Shown here piece by piece: positions 22,380-32,692 of a stretch of DNA of 46,960 bases (position 1 is the stretch's first letter; every line of letters starts with the position of its first letter). This DNA comes from Viridothelium virens (lineage: Eukaryota > Ascomycota > Dothideomycetes > Trypetheliales > Trypetheliaceae). The stretch spans positions 692,501-739,460 of the forward strand of contig ML991775.1 of the NCBI GenBank assembly GCA_010094025.1, read 5' to 3'. A program made the position numbers and the translations under genes. The notes below the pieces were generated by a model that did not search any database, was not told the origin of the DNA, and saw nothing but the letters and a program-made list of their open reading frames with translations.

Positions 22380-24476
22380 TCAATCACAGGCACAATTACT
22401 TCCCCCTTTCTCCTTCCTCTCTCCGAATGCCAACCTACTCACTCCATCCACCACGCCCTTCACTCCACCCACCATTCCTCCCTTTTTCATCTGACTCGGA
22501 GTCACCGAGTAACTAGGCGGTACATCTAACGCCGGGTTCCTTTCAAAGAAATTCCTTGGCCGCAACAACAACGTCATCGGCTCCGCCGGCATGATGGGGA
22601 AATCCTCTGGGCTCGGGAAATGTGTGATGCCGAACGTATGCCACAGCACTACATCCGTATTCTCAATACTCGCATTCGGGTCCTCATCGATCCACTGCGG
22701 CAAGCCCATGCTCGGCTCCCCAGACGTCTGCGGCACGTGCCGACCCGCCGGGTGGATTTGCGAGTCGGAGTACCGCGTGACGTGCACGGCGTGGCGGGCG
22801 AAACCGGCACGCTTCCAGACGAGACCACCTTCTTTGGGGAGGAGGGCGGGGACTTCGCGCGACACGAGCTTGTAGCTGACGGGTTTGTGGGAGAAAGGGT
22901 TGAGCTTGTTCGGGTTGCACATTTCCCAAGTGCGGGAGGTGCTGCCGTCATAATCGGCGACGCCCTCAGTAACGGTGCTGTACTTGGTCTTCCTGGCGTA
23001 GAAGGCATTGCCATATTTGTTCTCGGTGCTGCCCACGTCGCCAGGACCACGGGCGGCGTCGACTTGGAAGATGGTGTTATTGGGTCCGTCGATGTTGGGG
23101 TCAAGACGTAGGCAGAAGAGATGCTGATGGTTATGGGCATTGACACCGGGGTAGACTTCGGTGCCCCAGCCTTCGGTATCTTCGCCGGGATTCATGGCAT
23201 AAGTATTGAGAATACCAGTGAGTTTGATCTCGAGTTGAATCGTACCGTCCTGATGGAAGATCCAGTACACACAGTATTCGTAGTTGGCGGCAGTGAAGAT
23301 GTGCGAGACGATGAGTTTCCTTGCTCTTGTAATGGTGACAGACTCATCGCGAAAATCCGTATGCTTGAATAGAATGCCAGCGTCCTCTTCATGGATACAG
23401 ATAGCGTTCTTGATGACCTGACTTGCACCAGCTCCGTTAACGAATGCAGCATCCATGTAATGAATCGCGCCTTTGCAGTCACAGCCGAGACTGAGACTAT
23501 TGGTCATGTAGCCACCTCCGTATTCACCCAAATCGAAGGCGTGTTTTCGATGATGAGGATGCTCAGGATTACCGTATGGGACCACCATTTCGGCCAGCGA
23601 TACTCGGTAAAACACTCCACGTTCATTTCCCTTGTCGCTGTAGGTGATGTTGCTCAAGACTATTCCTTCACGATAATTAAATCCGACGTGAAATTTCCAG
23701 TTCTGCCAAGAGATGACTCTTCCGTCGACTGTGAACGAAACGCCCTCAGGCTGTGAAATGTAGATTGGCTTCAAATCTTTGCGGTGGCCACCTTCCTCCT
23801 CAATTGCAGCACTGTGGTAATTGTTTGGAGGTGCTTTGTTGATTGGTCTTCGCACTTTTGGTACGTCAATGTGGATGATTTCGCGAGTGTCTGAATTGAA
23901 AATAGGACAGAAATCCAGTGGATAAGTGTATTGAGAGTCATCCACATGAGGACGGTAATACATTAATGCTTGTTGGAGGCGGACTTTATTTCCGAATCGC
24001 TCATCGTAGCCAATAGTCCATGGATCGCAATACACCTTGTCCATGTCCTCGGGCGGAATACCGATAATCCCACATTGCTCAATGACTTTGGGATCTCTTC
24101 GCGCAACCCCTTCGACAATCTGAAGATCTTCCATGGTGATGAGAGGCTGTACTCCCTCTGTTAATTCCCACTTCAAAATACTTTCTTCCTCCAGATCGAT
24201 CAAGCCATCGTAGACCTTACTACCGCGACCAATTGCAACAACATCAGCTACTCGATGGGGTCGAGATGTGGTTTCAGGATTGGAAAGCCATGCAAGCATG
24301 TCCTTCTTCTTTGGCTCCCAAAGCGTTACAGCATTGAAAATGAGGGAATCGTGTTCCTTTCGGACAATGGCAACAGCGCGCTCGATCTCAGTCTCGCTCA
24401 ATGGATCGAAAGGATGTGGCGGCGGAAGTTGACCAGTGACGTGTGACGCCATCTGCTTCAATCGCTCAAGCACCAT
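22380..24476 (-). CDS. Copper amine oxidase (primary-amine oxidase), 698 aa
   Basis: A single exon starts at the ATG at 24476. All hallmarks of the topaquinone copper amine oxidases are present. The cofactor motif TAANYEY places the precursor tyrosine at residue 399. The catalytic-base Asp is in DLGEYGGGYMTN (D315). Two copper-binding histidines are in NAHNHQHLF (H450, H452), and the third is in WHTFGITHFPSPEDFPIMP (H619). The N-terminal N2/N3-type domains precede residue about 230. Length is normal for the family. It oxidises primary amines to aldehydes, releasing ammonia and hydrogen peroxide; many fungal members are peroxisomal, but no C-terminal SKL is seen (it ends NCACD). The next gene upstream on the same strand is an amidase, which suggests a shared role in using organic nitrogen. 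Confidence 0.95.
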   Translation of the reverse strand: MVLERLKQMASHVTGQLPPPHPFDPLSETEIERAVAIVRKEHDSLIFNAVTLWEPKKKDMLAWLSNPETTSRPHRVADVVAIGRGSKVYDGLIDLEEESILKWELTEGVQPLITMEDLQIVEGVARRDPKVIEQCGIIGIPPEDMDKVYCDPWTIGYDERFGNKVRLQQALMYYRPHVDDSQYTYPLDFCPIFNSDTREIIHIDVPKVRRPINKAPPNNYHSAAIEEEGGHRKDLKPIYISQPEGVSFTVDGRVISWQNWKFHVGFNYREGIVLSNITYSDKGNERGVFYRVSLAEMVVPYGNPEHPHHRKHAFDLGEYGGGYMTNSLSLGCDCKGAIHYMDAAFVNGAGASQVIKNAICIHEEDAGILFKHTDFRDESVTITRARKLIVSHIFTAANYEYCVYWIFHQDGTIQLEIKLTGILNTYAMNPGEDTEGWGTEVYPGVNAHNHQHLFCLRLDPNIDGPNNTIFQVDAARGPGDVGSTENKYGNAFYARKTKYSTVTEGVADYDGSTSRTWEMCNPNKLNPFSHKPVSYKLVSREVPALLPKEGGLVWKRAGFARHAVHVTRYSDSQIHPAGRHVPQTSGEPSMGLPQWIDEDPNASIENTDVVLWHTFGITHFPSPEDFPIMPAEPMTLLLRPRNFFERNPALDVPPSYSVTPSQMKKGGMVGGVKGVVDGVSRLAFGERKEKGGSNCACD

Positions 24477-25455
24477 GTTGCTCGATGGTGACTCTTTCGA
24501 GCCGTATAGTCGCTGGTGAGTGATAGGCTGTGAAAAGGATCAAGGAGCCTGCAGGGAGACGCGTTGAAGCAGAAGAGGGAGTTGAAGATTGAGAATTGAG
24601 AATTGAGAAGATCTACCAACAAAATTGGGCGATTGCCTCGCTTTTGATTACCTACAATTGACGCGTGCCATCCATCATTATGAAGCTATCAATTTAATCA
24701 TGTGGCGTGCCTACATATCGTAGGAGCGATAAGAGCTTGGTGGAGCTCCGTCTTCTGCCCCTCCCCAGATCTGGATTCGAAATCCCGTAGCGCTATGCTC
24801 AATCCAGGCATACGAACCGGCGGGGCTTCACTCGGCATCACTCCACTACTCTTCAAACCGCTACCGAGATTCTAGTATTTTATCTCAAGATGGTCAGAGA
24901 CTTCGCTGTCTCCCGGATCCTCATCTGTCGAGAAGCTTCCTAGCTTTTAAGCCTCGGTCTCGGCACTTTTCAGGCTCATGTAATGGGCAATCTAAAGTGA
25001 GCTCTATTTTGGCCTCTACATCTGCTTCGGACCCTTCAACAGTGTTAAGCTCGATCGTGTATTGAAGACTAGCGGGATATCGAACAAGATCCTATAGAGG
25101 ACGTTTCCGGTATTCTTATATTAGCTTTTAACACTTCTGGAGACGCTAGAACACTCCCGGACAAGAATCACTAGCTTTACCATTGAACCTTGAATGCTCC
25201 CTCAACATTTCCAATTGCAATCCTAGTGCGACTGTAATTAAGGTAGTTTTATTCTAGGCAATGGCGACAGCTCTAGTAGCCGTATCCATCTTCTAGGTTT
25301 TGTCTCCGGAACTCTAGGAATGCTTGAAGCAGCTCCTGAATGACTTCTATCCATAGCTCTAGTATTCCTATACAGTAACCCCTCAGTTCCTCTAAGCACC
25401 ATATCTGATCCATCGTGCCTACAACCAATCTTTGATTCCTAGGATACCATTGCTT
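24477..25455. other. Upstream region of the amine oxidase gene
   Basis: Contains a short GATTGAGAATTGAGAATTGA repeat at about 24588-24607 and HGATAR-type GATA-factor sites near 24521, 24686, 24727 and 24880, a number close to that expected by chance. No gene is seen. The 3' end of the amidase gene lies at 25456. Confidence 0.4.
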
Positions 25456-27375
25456 TCAAGTGTGACGACAAGCAAATGTTAGAGAATCAGGAAGGCTTTC
25501 GATAAGCTTCGCAATGCCAACCGCCTTCTCTTCACCAAATCGTCCGGTGATGATCTGCACCCCAACCGGCATACCTGTTACCAACTCAGGATCATCTTAT
25601 TCATTGATCAGCATGTCTCTGAAATCAGGCATCACATCACTCACATTGATCACGGTTAAATGTATCCGAATCGTTGCGGGGCGAGCCATCCAAAAAGCCG
25701 TCATTTTCTTTCTTGTCAACAATTGGATCAACTGTCGTGACAGGTATTGCCAGTGATGTATAGTTAAGAAGGTTCCAAAGCCCTGTATAGCCTAACCATT
25801 GCTTACTCTTGACCCATGCTTTTGGAGGATATGCAACCCATGGCATGACGGGCATTATTAGAGCGTCTACACCACTCTCACGCCAACGTTGGAGGAAGGC
25901 TTTCTCATATTCAAGTTTCTGTAGACCAAGCTTTGCCAGCAATCAGTAGTAGGCAATGGGGTTTTTGAGGTTTGACACACCTCTTGTCGTTGAACAACCG
26001 TAAGCTCATCCTGTGGCGTTCCCACGACCATCCCCTCAATTAGAGGCTCTCCGATCAAGTCACAATAATTCCGGCATTTCCTTCCGCCATCTGCTTTCAC
26101 AGCTGTCTCCCACAAATGAACTCCCTCGATATGTGGCTTCGGATCCCATTCCACGACTGTCATCGTCAGCAATGCACTGCACCCGTTAATCCACGAGAAA
26201 AGACCAACCTTCATGCCCCCCTTTCCTTAGCATATCCTCAACCACCCTCATCGCCCGTGAAATTGGCGGCTGGGGCTTCACAACTCCATCATCCATCACA
26301 ATCCCCACCTTTACCTTCCTTTGCGGTATACTGGCCATCTCTTTTCTCCACGGCACCGGCAATAACCTAGGATGCATGTCCCACACCCGTTCTTCGCTCA
26401 ACGTTTCCATCAACAGCTCTACGCTACCCAAACTACTCGCAAGTGGCCCTGCTACAGGAAGAACCATATACTCCTGGTCCTTAGCTGAGGATTCATATGG
26501 TACTCGACCGACACTGGGCATGAGTCCGTAGACTCCTTGAAGGTTCGCAGGAATGCGTATCGAGCCACCAATGTCAGTTCCGATCCCCAGGACAGAAGAG
26601 TGAGAGCCGACGAGTGCAGCTTCCCCACCCGAGGAACCGCCGGAGATGAGATTAGGATTGAGAGCATTAACGGACTGGCCAAAAACGTGGTTGTAGGAAT
26701 CGGACATCTGGCAGGAAGGTGAGCAGATATAAAGGATTCAGAAGGGAGGAGAAGGATCAGACCATAAGTGATTGGGGAATGTTGCTTTTGACATAAAGGA
26801 CTGCGCCTAGGGAAAGAAGGATGTCGACGCCAGCGGCATTCGTGTTCGCGGGCTTATCGATGAGACCGAGCCAGCCTTTGTTATCTCATCAGTTCCTTCA
26901 TGTGACCTACCTCTGATTGACTTGCGCGAATAGGTCACTTACCGATCGTGGTATCCAAACCTTCTATCTCAAACGAATCTTTAATCGACACCGGTATACC
27001 ATGTAGCGGACCCGCCGGCTTCCCCGTCCGCTCCAACCTTTCATCCAACTGCCTTGCCCTCTCTAAGGCTCGCTCAAAGAACATTTCTGTACAGCAACCA
27101 ATCAACTGCTGCGCCACTGCTGCGCGTTTGCAAAATGCTGTTGTGACATCAAGAGAAGAAAGTTCTTTGGAAACCATTTTGTCCCGGAGTACCTGGGCGT
27201 CCGTGATAGCAGTAATGGAGATCTCTTGTGGAGATAGGATGCCGCAAGTGTGAATGATATCGTTACTGTTAGTAAAGGAAGGGATAGAGGCAAGACGCCA
27301 TTCTGAAGGAATACGTGACGCTTGTTGAGCCCGTTTTCTCTGAGCGAGGGCTTTGAGCTCAGTGGACAACGACAT
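25456..27375 (-). CDS. Amidase (acetamidase-type, amidase signature family), about 548 aa
   Basis: Six exons on the minus strand join in phase: 27375-26943, 26875-26763, 26707-26209, 26156-25981, 25930-25645 and 25595-25456. The open frames look broken if introns are ignored, but splicing restores an intact enzyme. The Ser-cisSer-Lys triad is complete: K132 in GIPVSIKDSFEIEG, S207 in ISGGSSGGEA and S231 in GTDIGGSIRIPA. Downstream, GHEVVEWDPKPH spans one splice junction and QYDDPELVTGMPVGVQIITG spans the last one, both canonical for fungal acetamidases. The acceptor of exon 5 could instead be 12 nt further on (four residues fewer). It has no signal peptide, so it is probably cytosolic. It hydrolyses amides to carboxylates and ammonia; the natural substrate is not evident. 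Confidence 0.9.
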
Positions 27376-28054
27376 GTTGATGACGTTTTGCTCCCCCTGG
27401 ATTTTAGAAGATGAAAAAAAAAAAATTGAAAATTGAAAATTGAAGAATTTGAAGGAAGCTAGAAGGCACTTCGTTGTTGAAGATAATGCACCTTAGAAAG
27501 GTATTATACGCAAAATTACATCCGACTTGGGACATATGTCAACTGTGGATTTGTTGAAACTGTTGCGGGTAAAGATCTCACTCCGATCGCTCGACATGCA
27601 GATAGATTTCTTCCCAAATGCACGATTCGAAACGTAAAACCAGCAGCAGTGGTCCCTGAGGATCCGTTGTTGTTCCTGGTGGATTGCACATGAGAAGAAG
27701 CATTGACATCATTTTCCCAAGTCAGCAAGGACCTGACCAAATTTTCATCCCGACCTTTCCGCAGAACGTCAAAATTCGCCAGTCCGATGTACTGTTTCCC
27801 ACCCAATACACGTCCCTCTCAGGTATCTGAGACTCTACATGAGGCAGGCTTAGCAACGTTTACTCCCAGTCGAGGACACGGTGAGTCCCCTTTCAGTCCA
27901 AACATTCTTGAATAAGGGGAGCCCTGTGCCGATGTCTTGTCTGGATCTTTCCTTTTAGCCTGGAACATAGTTTTAATTCTTCGAGGTGCATTGATGGACC
28001 AAGACCCGGCCCCCAGTATGGGCGCTTACATTGAGTAATGATCTTGCAGGTATG
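27376..28054. other. Upstream region of the amidase gene
   Basis: Near the start codon there is an A-run (about 27413-27425) followed by repeated AATTGAAA units to about 27450, and an AGATAA motif at 27481. No gene is recognised. Confidence 0.4.
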
Positions 28055-28133
28055 CAGTCATGCGAAAAAAGTGTCCGCTCGCTGGCATGGGAAAATTACT
28101 GGGGCTTGCCCAAACACTTTTGTCCTAATACTC
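28055..28133 (+). mobile_element. 79-bp MITE-like element, copy 1 (degraded, Tc1/mariner type)
   Basis: Aligns without gaps to copy 2 (43191-43269, opposite strand): 67 of the first 77 positions match. It has imperfect inverted ends sharing CAGT or its remnant and an AAGTGTCCG-like block. The flanking TA target-site duplication is not clean here (TATG on the left and no TA directly on the right), so this copy looks older or mutated. Confidence 0.6.
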
Positions 28134-28375
28134 CTTCTGGTGGTCACACTAAGCATTAAATGTTCGAGGCCGATGGAAGTTCTCACATCTGTATTCAAAA
28201 GCAGTGGTGTCATGTGGTAGATTTTGATTGAGTAGATGCGTAAAGTCATATAGTACGAAAAAGGGATCCGGGCACCCCCCAGCAAGGTCGGCGCCAAAAG
28301 GACATGGTGTAGCATAGTAAAGCAGTCTACTTTTGAGAACAGAATATCAACTTCCGAATAAGGACAACTTGAAGT
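28134..28375. other. Intergenic spacer
   Basis: Lies between the MITE-like element and the hydroxylase gene. Nothing is recognised. Confidence 0.4.
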
Positions 28376-29422
28376 CTAAAATAGCGGCATAATAGCAGGG
28401 TTGTCATAATCGGCGTTTTCTTTCGTCGCTTCGATGCGTGGATGGCAGGTGTTGAATAGGCGGTCCCAAACCAAAGTCTGCTTGCCGTAATTATGACTTT
28501 TCCTCCATCCTTTCCGATGATGCAGGTCATGGTCCTCGGTTTGTAGCTCCGCATCAAAGAGCCTCAACAACCAGGTTACTGTCGATGGTGGTGTAGCATA
28601 AATCCTCAGTCCACTGTGTCCGAACAATTCCGTAAATACAACATATTGCTGACAGATCCACCACTCATAAAACCCCATGGGGAACCCCATCAGCTTCAAC
28701 GTCCCATATGTCATCAACGGTACGCCCGCAATATCGAAAATTTCCTGCTCGTAATCCGCATACAGAGTCAATAGCGGATTTGGATGCTTGGTCAGGTGAT
28801 GCGTGCGATGATACTTCCACAACCCATCGACCTCGTGCATGCAGCGATGATACCAGTAGAACCAGAAGTCAAGCACAATGCTGTACGCCCCGATTTCGAC
28901 GACGAGCCAGGGGAGACTGAGTGAGGAGGGCAGCTGGCTACGTCGATAGCTGAGCATGACGCCTATCATGCAACGAAAAGTGGCAGTGGAGAAGAGCGAA
29001 TAAAGGACCTTGGCCACGCAGTCATCCGGCACTTCGTCGCGGAAGTGTTTGTCGCCGTCCAGAAAACCGTACCGGTGCCCTAATTGACGGAGGATTTGGA
29101 TCTCGCGAATCCCATTGCATTTGAAGGCCATGCTGTAGAGGAAGAAGGCCGCGATTGGGTGCAAGTTACGATTGAAGAGGGAGCAGTAGATTTGTTGAAT
29201 GGCGATGGGGATGAGGGCGTGGATCAAGATCCAGCAGTGCACACGCCAGTCAGGTAAGTTAGGCATAGGATCATCTTTTTGGTGTATCGGAATCCTCTTG
29301 TTCAGCGAGACGTGATAGATGCCTAATGAATTGACGAGTTTCTGATAGGAGGTCCACGAGGTCCGATCTGTCCTGCGCCATGTCGATTTCATTGATGAGT
29401 TTATCGTAGATTGAACGCCCAT
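28376..29422 (-). CDS. Fatty acid hydroxylase / sterol desaturase superfamily membrane protein, 348 aa
   Basis: A single exon starts at the ATG at 29422; upstream in-frame codons lack ATG. The three di-iron histidine boxes of the superfamily are present in order: HRCMH, HRTHH and DHDLHH, with WFYWYHRCMHEVDGLWKYHRTHH forming the central pair. Several hydrophobic segments precede and separate them (ILIHALIPIAIQQIYC, AFFLYSMAFKC, WLVVEIGAYSIVLDFWFYWY, VVFTELFGHSG). It probably sits in the ER membrane and hydroxylates or desaturates a lipid or sterol-like substrate. The sequence is not close enough to ERG3, ERG25 or SUR2 for me to assign one of those. Neighbouring genes do not point to a pathway. 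Confidence 0.85.
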   Translation of the reverse strand: MGVQSTINSSMKSTWRRTDRTSWTSYQKLVNSLGIYHVSLNKRIPIHQKDDPMPNLPDWRVHCWILIHALIPIAIQQIYCSLFNRNLHPIAAFFLYSMAFKCNGIREIQILRQLGHRYGFLDGDKHFRDEVPDDCVAKVLYSLFSTATFRCMIGVMLSYRRSQLPSSLSLPWLVVEIGAYSIVLDFWFYWYHRCMHEVDGLWKYHRTHHLTKHPNPLLTLYADYEQEIFDIAGVPLMTYGTLKLMGFPMGFYEWWICQQYVVFTELFGHSGLRIYATPPSTVTWLLRLFDAELQTEDHDLHHRKGWRKSHNYGKQTLVWDRLFNTCHPRIEATKENADYDNPAIMPLF

Positions 29423-30208
29423 CTTGATCACTTTGGCGATTTCTTGACATTAAGATTCTGGAAGGGAAACGGAAATGACGTCTTTAATAAGACAAATCTC
29501 GAGATAGAAATACTTATATTCACGCATACGGATCAATGATCGCCACATGGTGTCTGAAATGCGGACATTCCGAGGATGTCGAATCCGCTCGGATAATTCA
29601 TGTGATAATATAGAACAAGCCGCTTCAATAAAACAAACTACATGTACCTACTACTTAATGAATTGAATATCCGTCAACGAAGGATCCATTAATTAGTAAA
29701 AGGAAATTCATCAACCCAGTATCCTACATAACCAAAGAGACGGTGCTATTCGAGCACATCCTAGCCGTCCCTGCTTTTCCAGCCTCCGGGGATCCTCAGA
29801 CTTAGCAGCGCTTTTGCTTACACTTACACAGACATTAGAATTGATCTCAACGGTCTCTAGGATATTCGCCTGTCTCCAATGTCGCCGTCTGGGAAATCCA
29901 CAGGTTTGCGATTCATGCAGATCAAGTTCCAGTTCATAGGGAGATAAAGTTGGCGCCACAATCACAAGCAAATTGCCCTGGCCAATGGCTGGTGTGATAA
30001 GAATTAGTCTCAAGCCACCGGCGGGTTACGTCATCCGCTGAAAGATACACACGACGACAGCTTTCTGTTTGTTTCACACCCGCCCACCAATTCACTTGCC
30101 CGTCACAAGACTCCGTACTGTTTGCTGCCGATCAATTTCTCTTTGCTACAAGATTTTTTGCTTCGTTACCCTAGCTGCTTCAATCGCTTGACGCGCGCAA
30201 CCGCTACT
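29423..30208. other. Intergenic region between divergent genes
   Basis: Shared upstream region of the hydroxylase gene and YOP1. A minus-strand open frame (30013-29711) lacks an ATG and domain features and is not called. Confidence 0.4.
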
Positions 30209-31201
30209 ATGTCTGGTCAACAAGGGGGAGCCTCGTACCCCGAGCAGATCCAGCACCAAATCTCTCAGCTTGATAAGGAGGTATGAATCCAATGGATTGC
30301 CTATTCTTGACCCTGGTCTCCTCCCATATCAAATGTCGACTTGTTGCTGTTGCCTGCGTTATGATTATCGCCAGACACTAATGATACTGACGCTGGATGA
30401 TAGCTGTCGAAATACCCAGCGCTTAACAACCTTGAGAAGCAAACCTCGGTTCCCAAAGTCTATGCTATCCTTGGCCTTGCAGCTATCTATTTGTTCCTTA
30501 TCATCTTCAACCTCGGTAGCGCATTCCTTGTAAACGTTGCTGGCTTCATCATCCCCGGGTACTACTCGCTTGAGGCTCTCTTCACATCCGGCAAGGCCGA
30601 CGATACTCAGGTGAGTGATATTGGACTACTACTTCTTCCATTCAGTGAAGACATTAGGATTCTTCTAGGGAGCGATCTCGCTGACGTGTTACGTAGTGGT
30701 TAACCGTACGTCTACTACCTGATTGATTCCGCTGGTACCAAGCTTCAGCACGTGACTAATATTCATCTCCAGTACTGGGTTGTCTATGCCTTTTTGACGT
30801 ATGTCTCTCTTGAGGTTTCGCTTTCAACATCGATGATATCGATGCTAATCTTTCGTAGCGTCTTCGAGAGTGCTATCAGCGCTACTTACTGGTTCCGTAA
30901 GCTACAGCCAACATTCACTACTCTTCCAAGACACTAACAAGCTAGCCTTCTACTATACTTTCAAGTTCGTTCTGGTCCTATGGATGGCTCTTCCTCAGAC
31001 TGCGTAAGCGCACCCACTGCTGTATCGTGATTTCTCACATCCTAGATAAGCTAATAAACATGTTTTAGCGGCGCACAAGTCATCTTCCGCTCCTTGATCC
31101 AGCCAGTCTTTGCTCGTTTCTTTACAGGTAGTGGATCCACCTCCTCCGGCCTTCGCTCACGGGCTGATCGCGCCACTGCAGAGAAACCTCATGGCCAGTA
31201 A
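30209..31201 (+). CDS. yop1: YOP1 / DP1-TB2-HVA22 family ER membrane-shaping protein, 180 aa
   Basis: Seven exons join in phase: 30209-30280, 30404-30610, 30697-30705, 30773-30798, 30859-30896, 30946-31003 and 31069-31201. The product has the full family pattern: an N-terminal soluble segment (MSGQQGG), hydrophobic hairpins around VYAILGLAAIYLFLIIFNLG and FLVNVAGFIIPGYYSLEAL, the diagnostic WLTYWVVYAFLTVFE, then FPFYYTFKFVLVLWMALPQTAGAQVIFRSLIQP and a short polar tail. The 180-residue length fits fungal Yop1. The third exon is only 9 nt and codes for the invariant Trp-Leu-Thr. The protein inserts as wedge-like hairpins in the ER membrane and stabilises tubules, with reticulons and Sey1 as known partners in yeast. 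The high intron density relative to size is notable. Confidence 0.95.
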
Positions 31202-31918
31202 AGGCAGTGCACCACAACAGCAGGGACATCCAATATTGATTAGCGCCACCACCCGATGTAATGTCGCCCATTGTCAGAACAAAAAGAAAAGATGGCAATT
31301 TATACGATGGCAATTTGGGAGCTTCAAGTTCAGACAGCCAGTTTTGTACGAGATTTAAGTGAATGTATCGAAGACGAAGATGGAGAGAGGAGTGGAGATG
31401 CAGGGTTCTTTTTTACCTCTCGCACGACTTAGTCGTTCTGTCCTGGTTGCACGTTTCCGTGCGATATTCCGAACGGATTGGACGAGTTCTGTAGTCTATT
31501 GAGTAGATATTATTTGGGGTTGCGTAGGATTTTGCTTGATCAGTTTTCTGCTATTTGTAGTGCTCCTTGGAGTTGTGTCTTATCTCCTTCCTGCTCCGCA
31601 CTGATGGGTCCCACGTCAGCCTGAGCAGCCGACGAGCTCAAATAGTCATATGCGCTCGTTATTTTTAGTTCCAAGTCCTCTATTAGAACGCATCGTGATC
31701 ACCAAGTCGATCAGTAAAAACTGGGACACGAAATCCATTGCAGTGTACTTGCCAAACCTCTTGCCATTCAAGCCACACAGATATATAGCTTTTTGATAGA
31801 AGACATTGTCCCAATCTACATTTCTTTGCCCAATATATACAAAGATTGATGATTTTCTCCTCGTCGCGCCCAAACGCCGTTCTTCATGCTCATGTTGTCC
31901 ACCGTCCTCGTCTACTTC
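31202..31918. other. Convergent 3' regions
   Basis: Contains the 3' UTRs of YOP1 and of the complex I subunit gene. A 75-codon minus-strand frame at 31873-31646 is not supported as a gene. Confidence 0.4.
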
Positions 31919-32242
31919 TCAATGGTGTCCACTTTCGGCATGGCTATGATCTGGTCTTGCGACAACCGCATCGTAGGCTAAGTAGATGATAAAAGCGCCT
32001 GTTGCAAGGCCGAGACCGGGAAAGGCGCCTTTGAAGCGATTCCAGCGCGTGAAGGGACCACTATACCGCCATTGCTCACTGAAAAGTTTAGGAGATAAGT
32101 TTTAGAGCTTGAAGAGAGCCACAATTGAGATACTGAAAAGAACCGAGACTCACTTTCTCCACCAAGGATCATTTCTGGGTGCTCCACCAGCAGCGACAAA
32201 TTTGGCCCGGTCGAAGCCAGTGATACTTGTTCGAGGGGGCAT
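31919..32242 (-). CDS. Mitochondrial complex I subunit, B12/NDUFB3 type, 82 aa
   Basis: Two exons, 32242-32154 and 32078-31919, flank a 75-nt intron (donor GTGAGT, acceptor TTCAG). The product begins MPPRTSITGFDRAKFVAAGG, followed by APRNDPWWRNEQWRYSGPF, TRWNRFKGAFPGLGLATGAF and a single TM segment (GLATGAFIIYLAYDAVV), ending in a His-rich tail. The DPWWRNEQWR and NRFK...FPG(L)G..TG motifs identify the B12 (NDUFB3-like) family of accessory subunits of NADH:ubiquinone oxidoreductase. It is a single-pass inner-membrane protein of the complex I membrane arm. The gene is too short to stand out as one long frame because of its intron. It is divergent from the POP2 gene, with 450 bp between start codons. 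Confidence 0.88.
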
Positions 32243-32692
32243 GATTGGACTAACGCGAATTGATGAGCTCTCGCCTTGTCAATATCTGCAGGCGAGACGA
32301 GCTGACCTATGTAGTAATCTTCCCCTAGTATTGATTTGTGGCCAATTGTTTTGGGGCGCGTGTAAATTGGAGGAGGTGCAGATGCTCTGGGCCGCTTGCG
32401 CGGAAAGCTTCAACCTCACCTTTTCGGCAGACCCAGCCCAGTCCAGTACACTTTCTCCTCGATCCACATTTCAATAGCGACCCACCTGCTCACTCACCCA
32501 CCGTACGCTTCTTCTCCCACAACAGATCTCTGCATCCTGTATTACCTTGCTATTCAAAGGCGCAGCTCTACAATCAGTCAAACTTTCAGATCATCACTAG
32601 TCGCTACATCTATCTTTATTCACAGCCTGCAAACACACACCTCCTATGATATCCAAGCTAGGCACTAGCAATTCCTTGACTCACCTCTCATC
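32243..32692. promoter_or_regulatory. Shared 450-bp divergent intergenic region (complex I subunit / POP2)
   Basis: Separates two start codons on opposite strands, so it must contain both promoters and 5' UTRs. The right part (32500-32690) is pyrimidine-rich on the plus strand, as is common before fungal start codons. No TATA box is obvious. Confidence 0.5.

Noticed and set aside
24755-24800. GATTTCGAATCC-like sequence resembling a tRNA B box (minus strand)
   Set aside because: No matching acceptor, D or anticodon stems could be folded around it.
24518-24890. Cluster of GATA-factor sites upstream of the amine oxidase gene
   Set aside because: Their number is close to that expected by chance for this motif length on both strands, so no claim of enrichment is made.
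25637-26707. Amidase appeared frameshifted or broken, with stops between open segments
   Set aside because: Introns with good splice sites (26208-26157, 25980-25931 and 25644-25596) restore the frame and canonical motifs across each junction, so the gene is intact.
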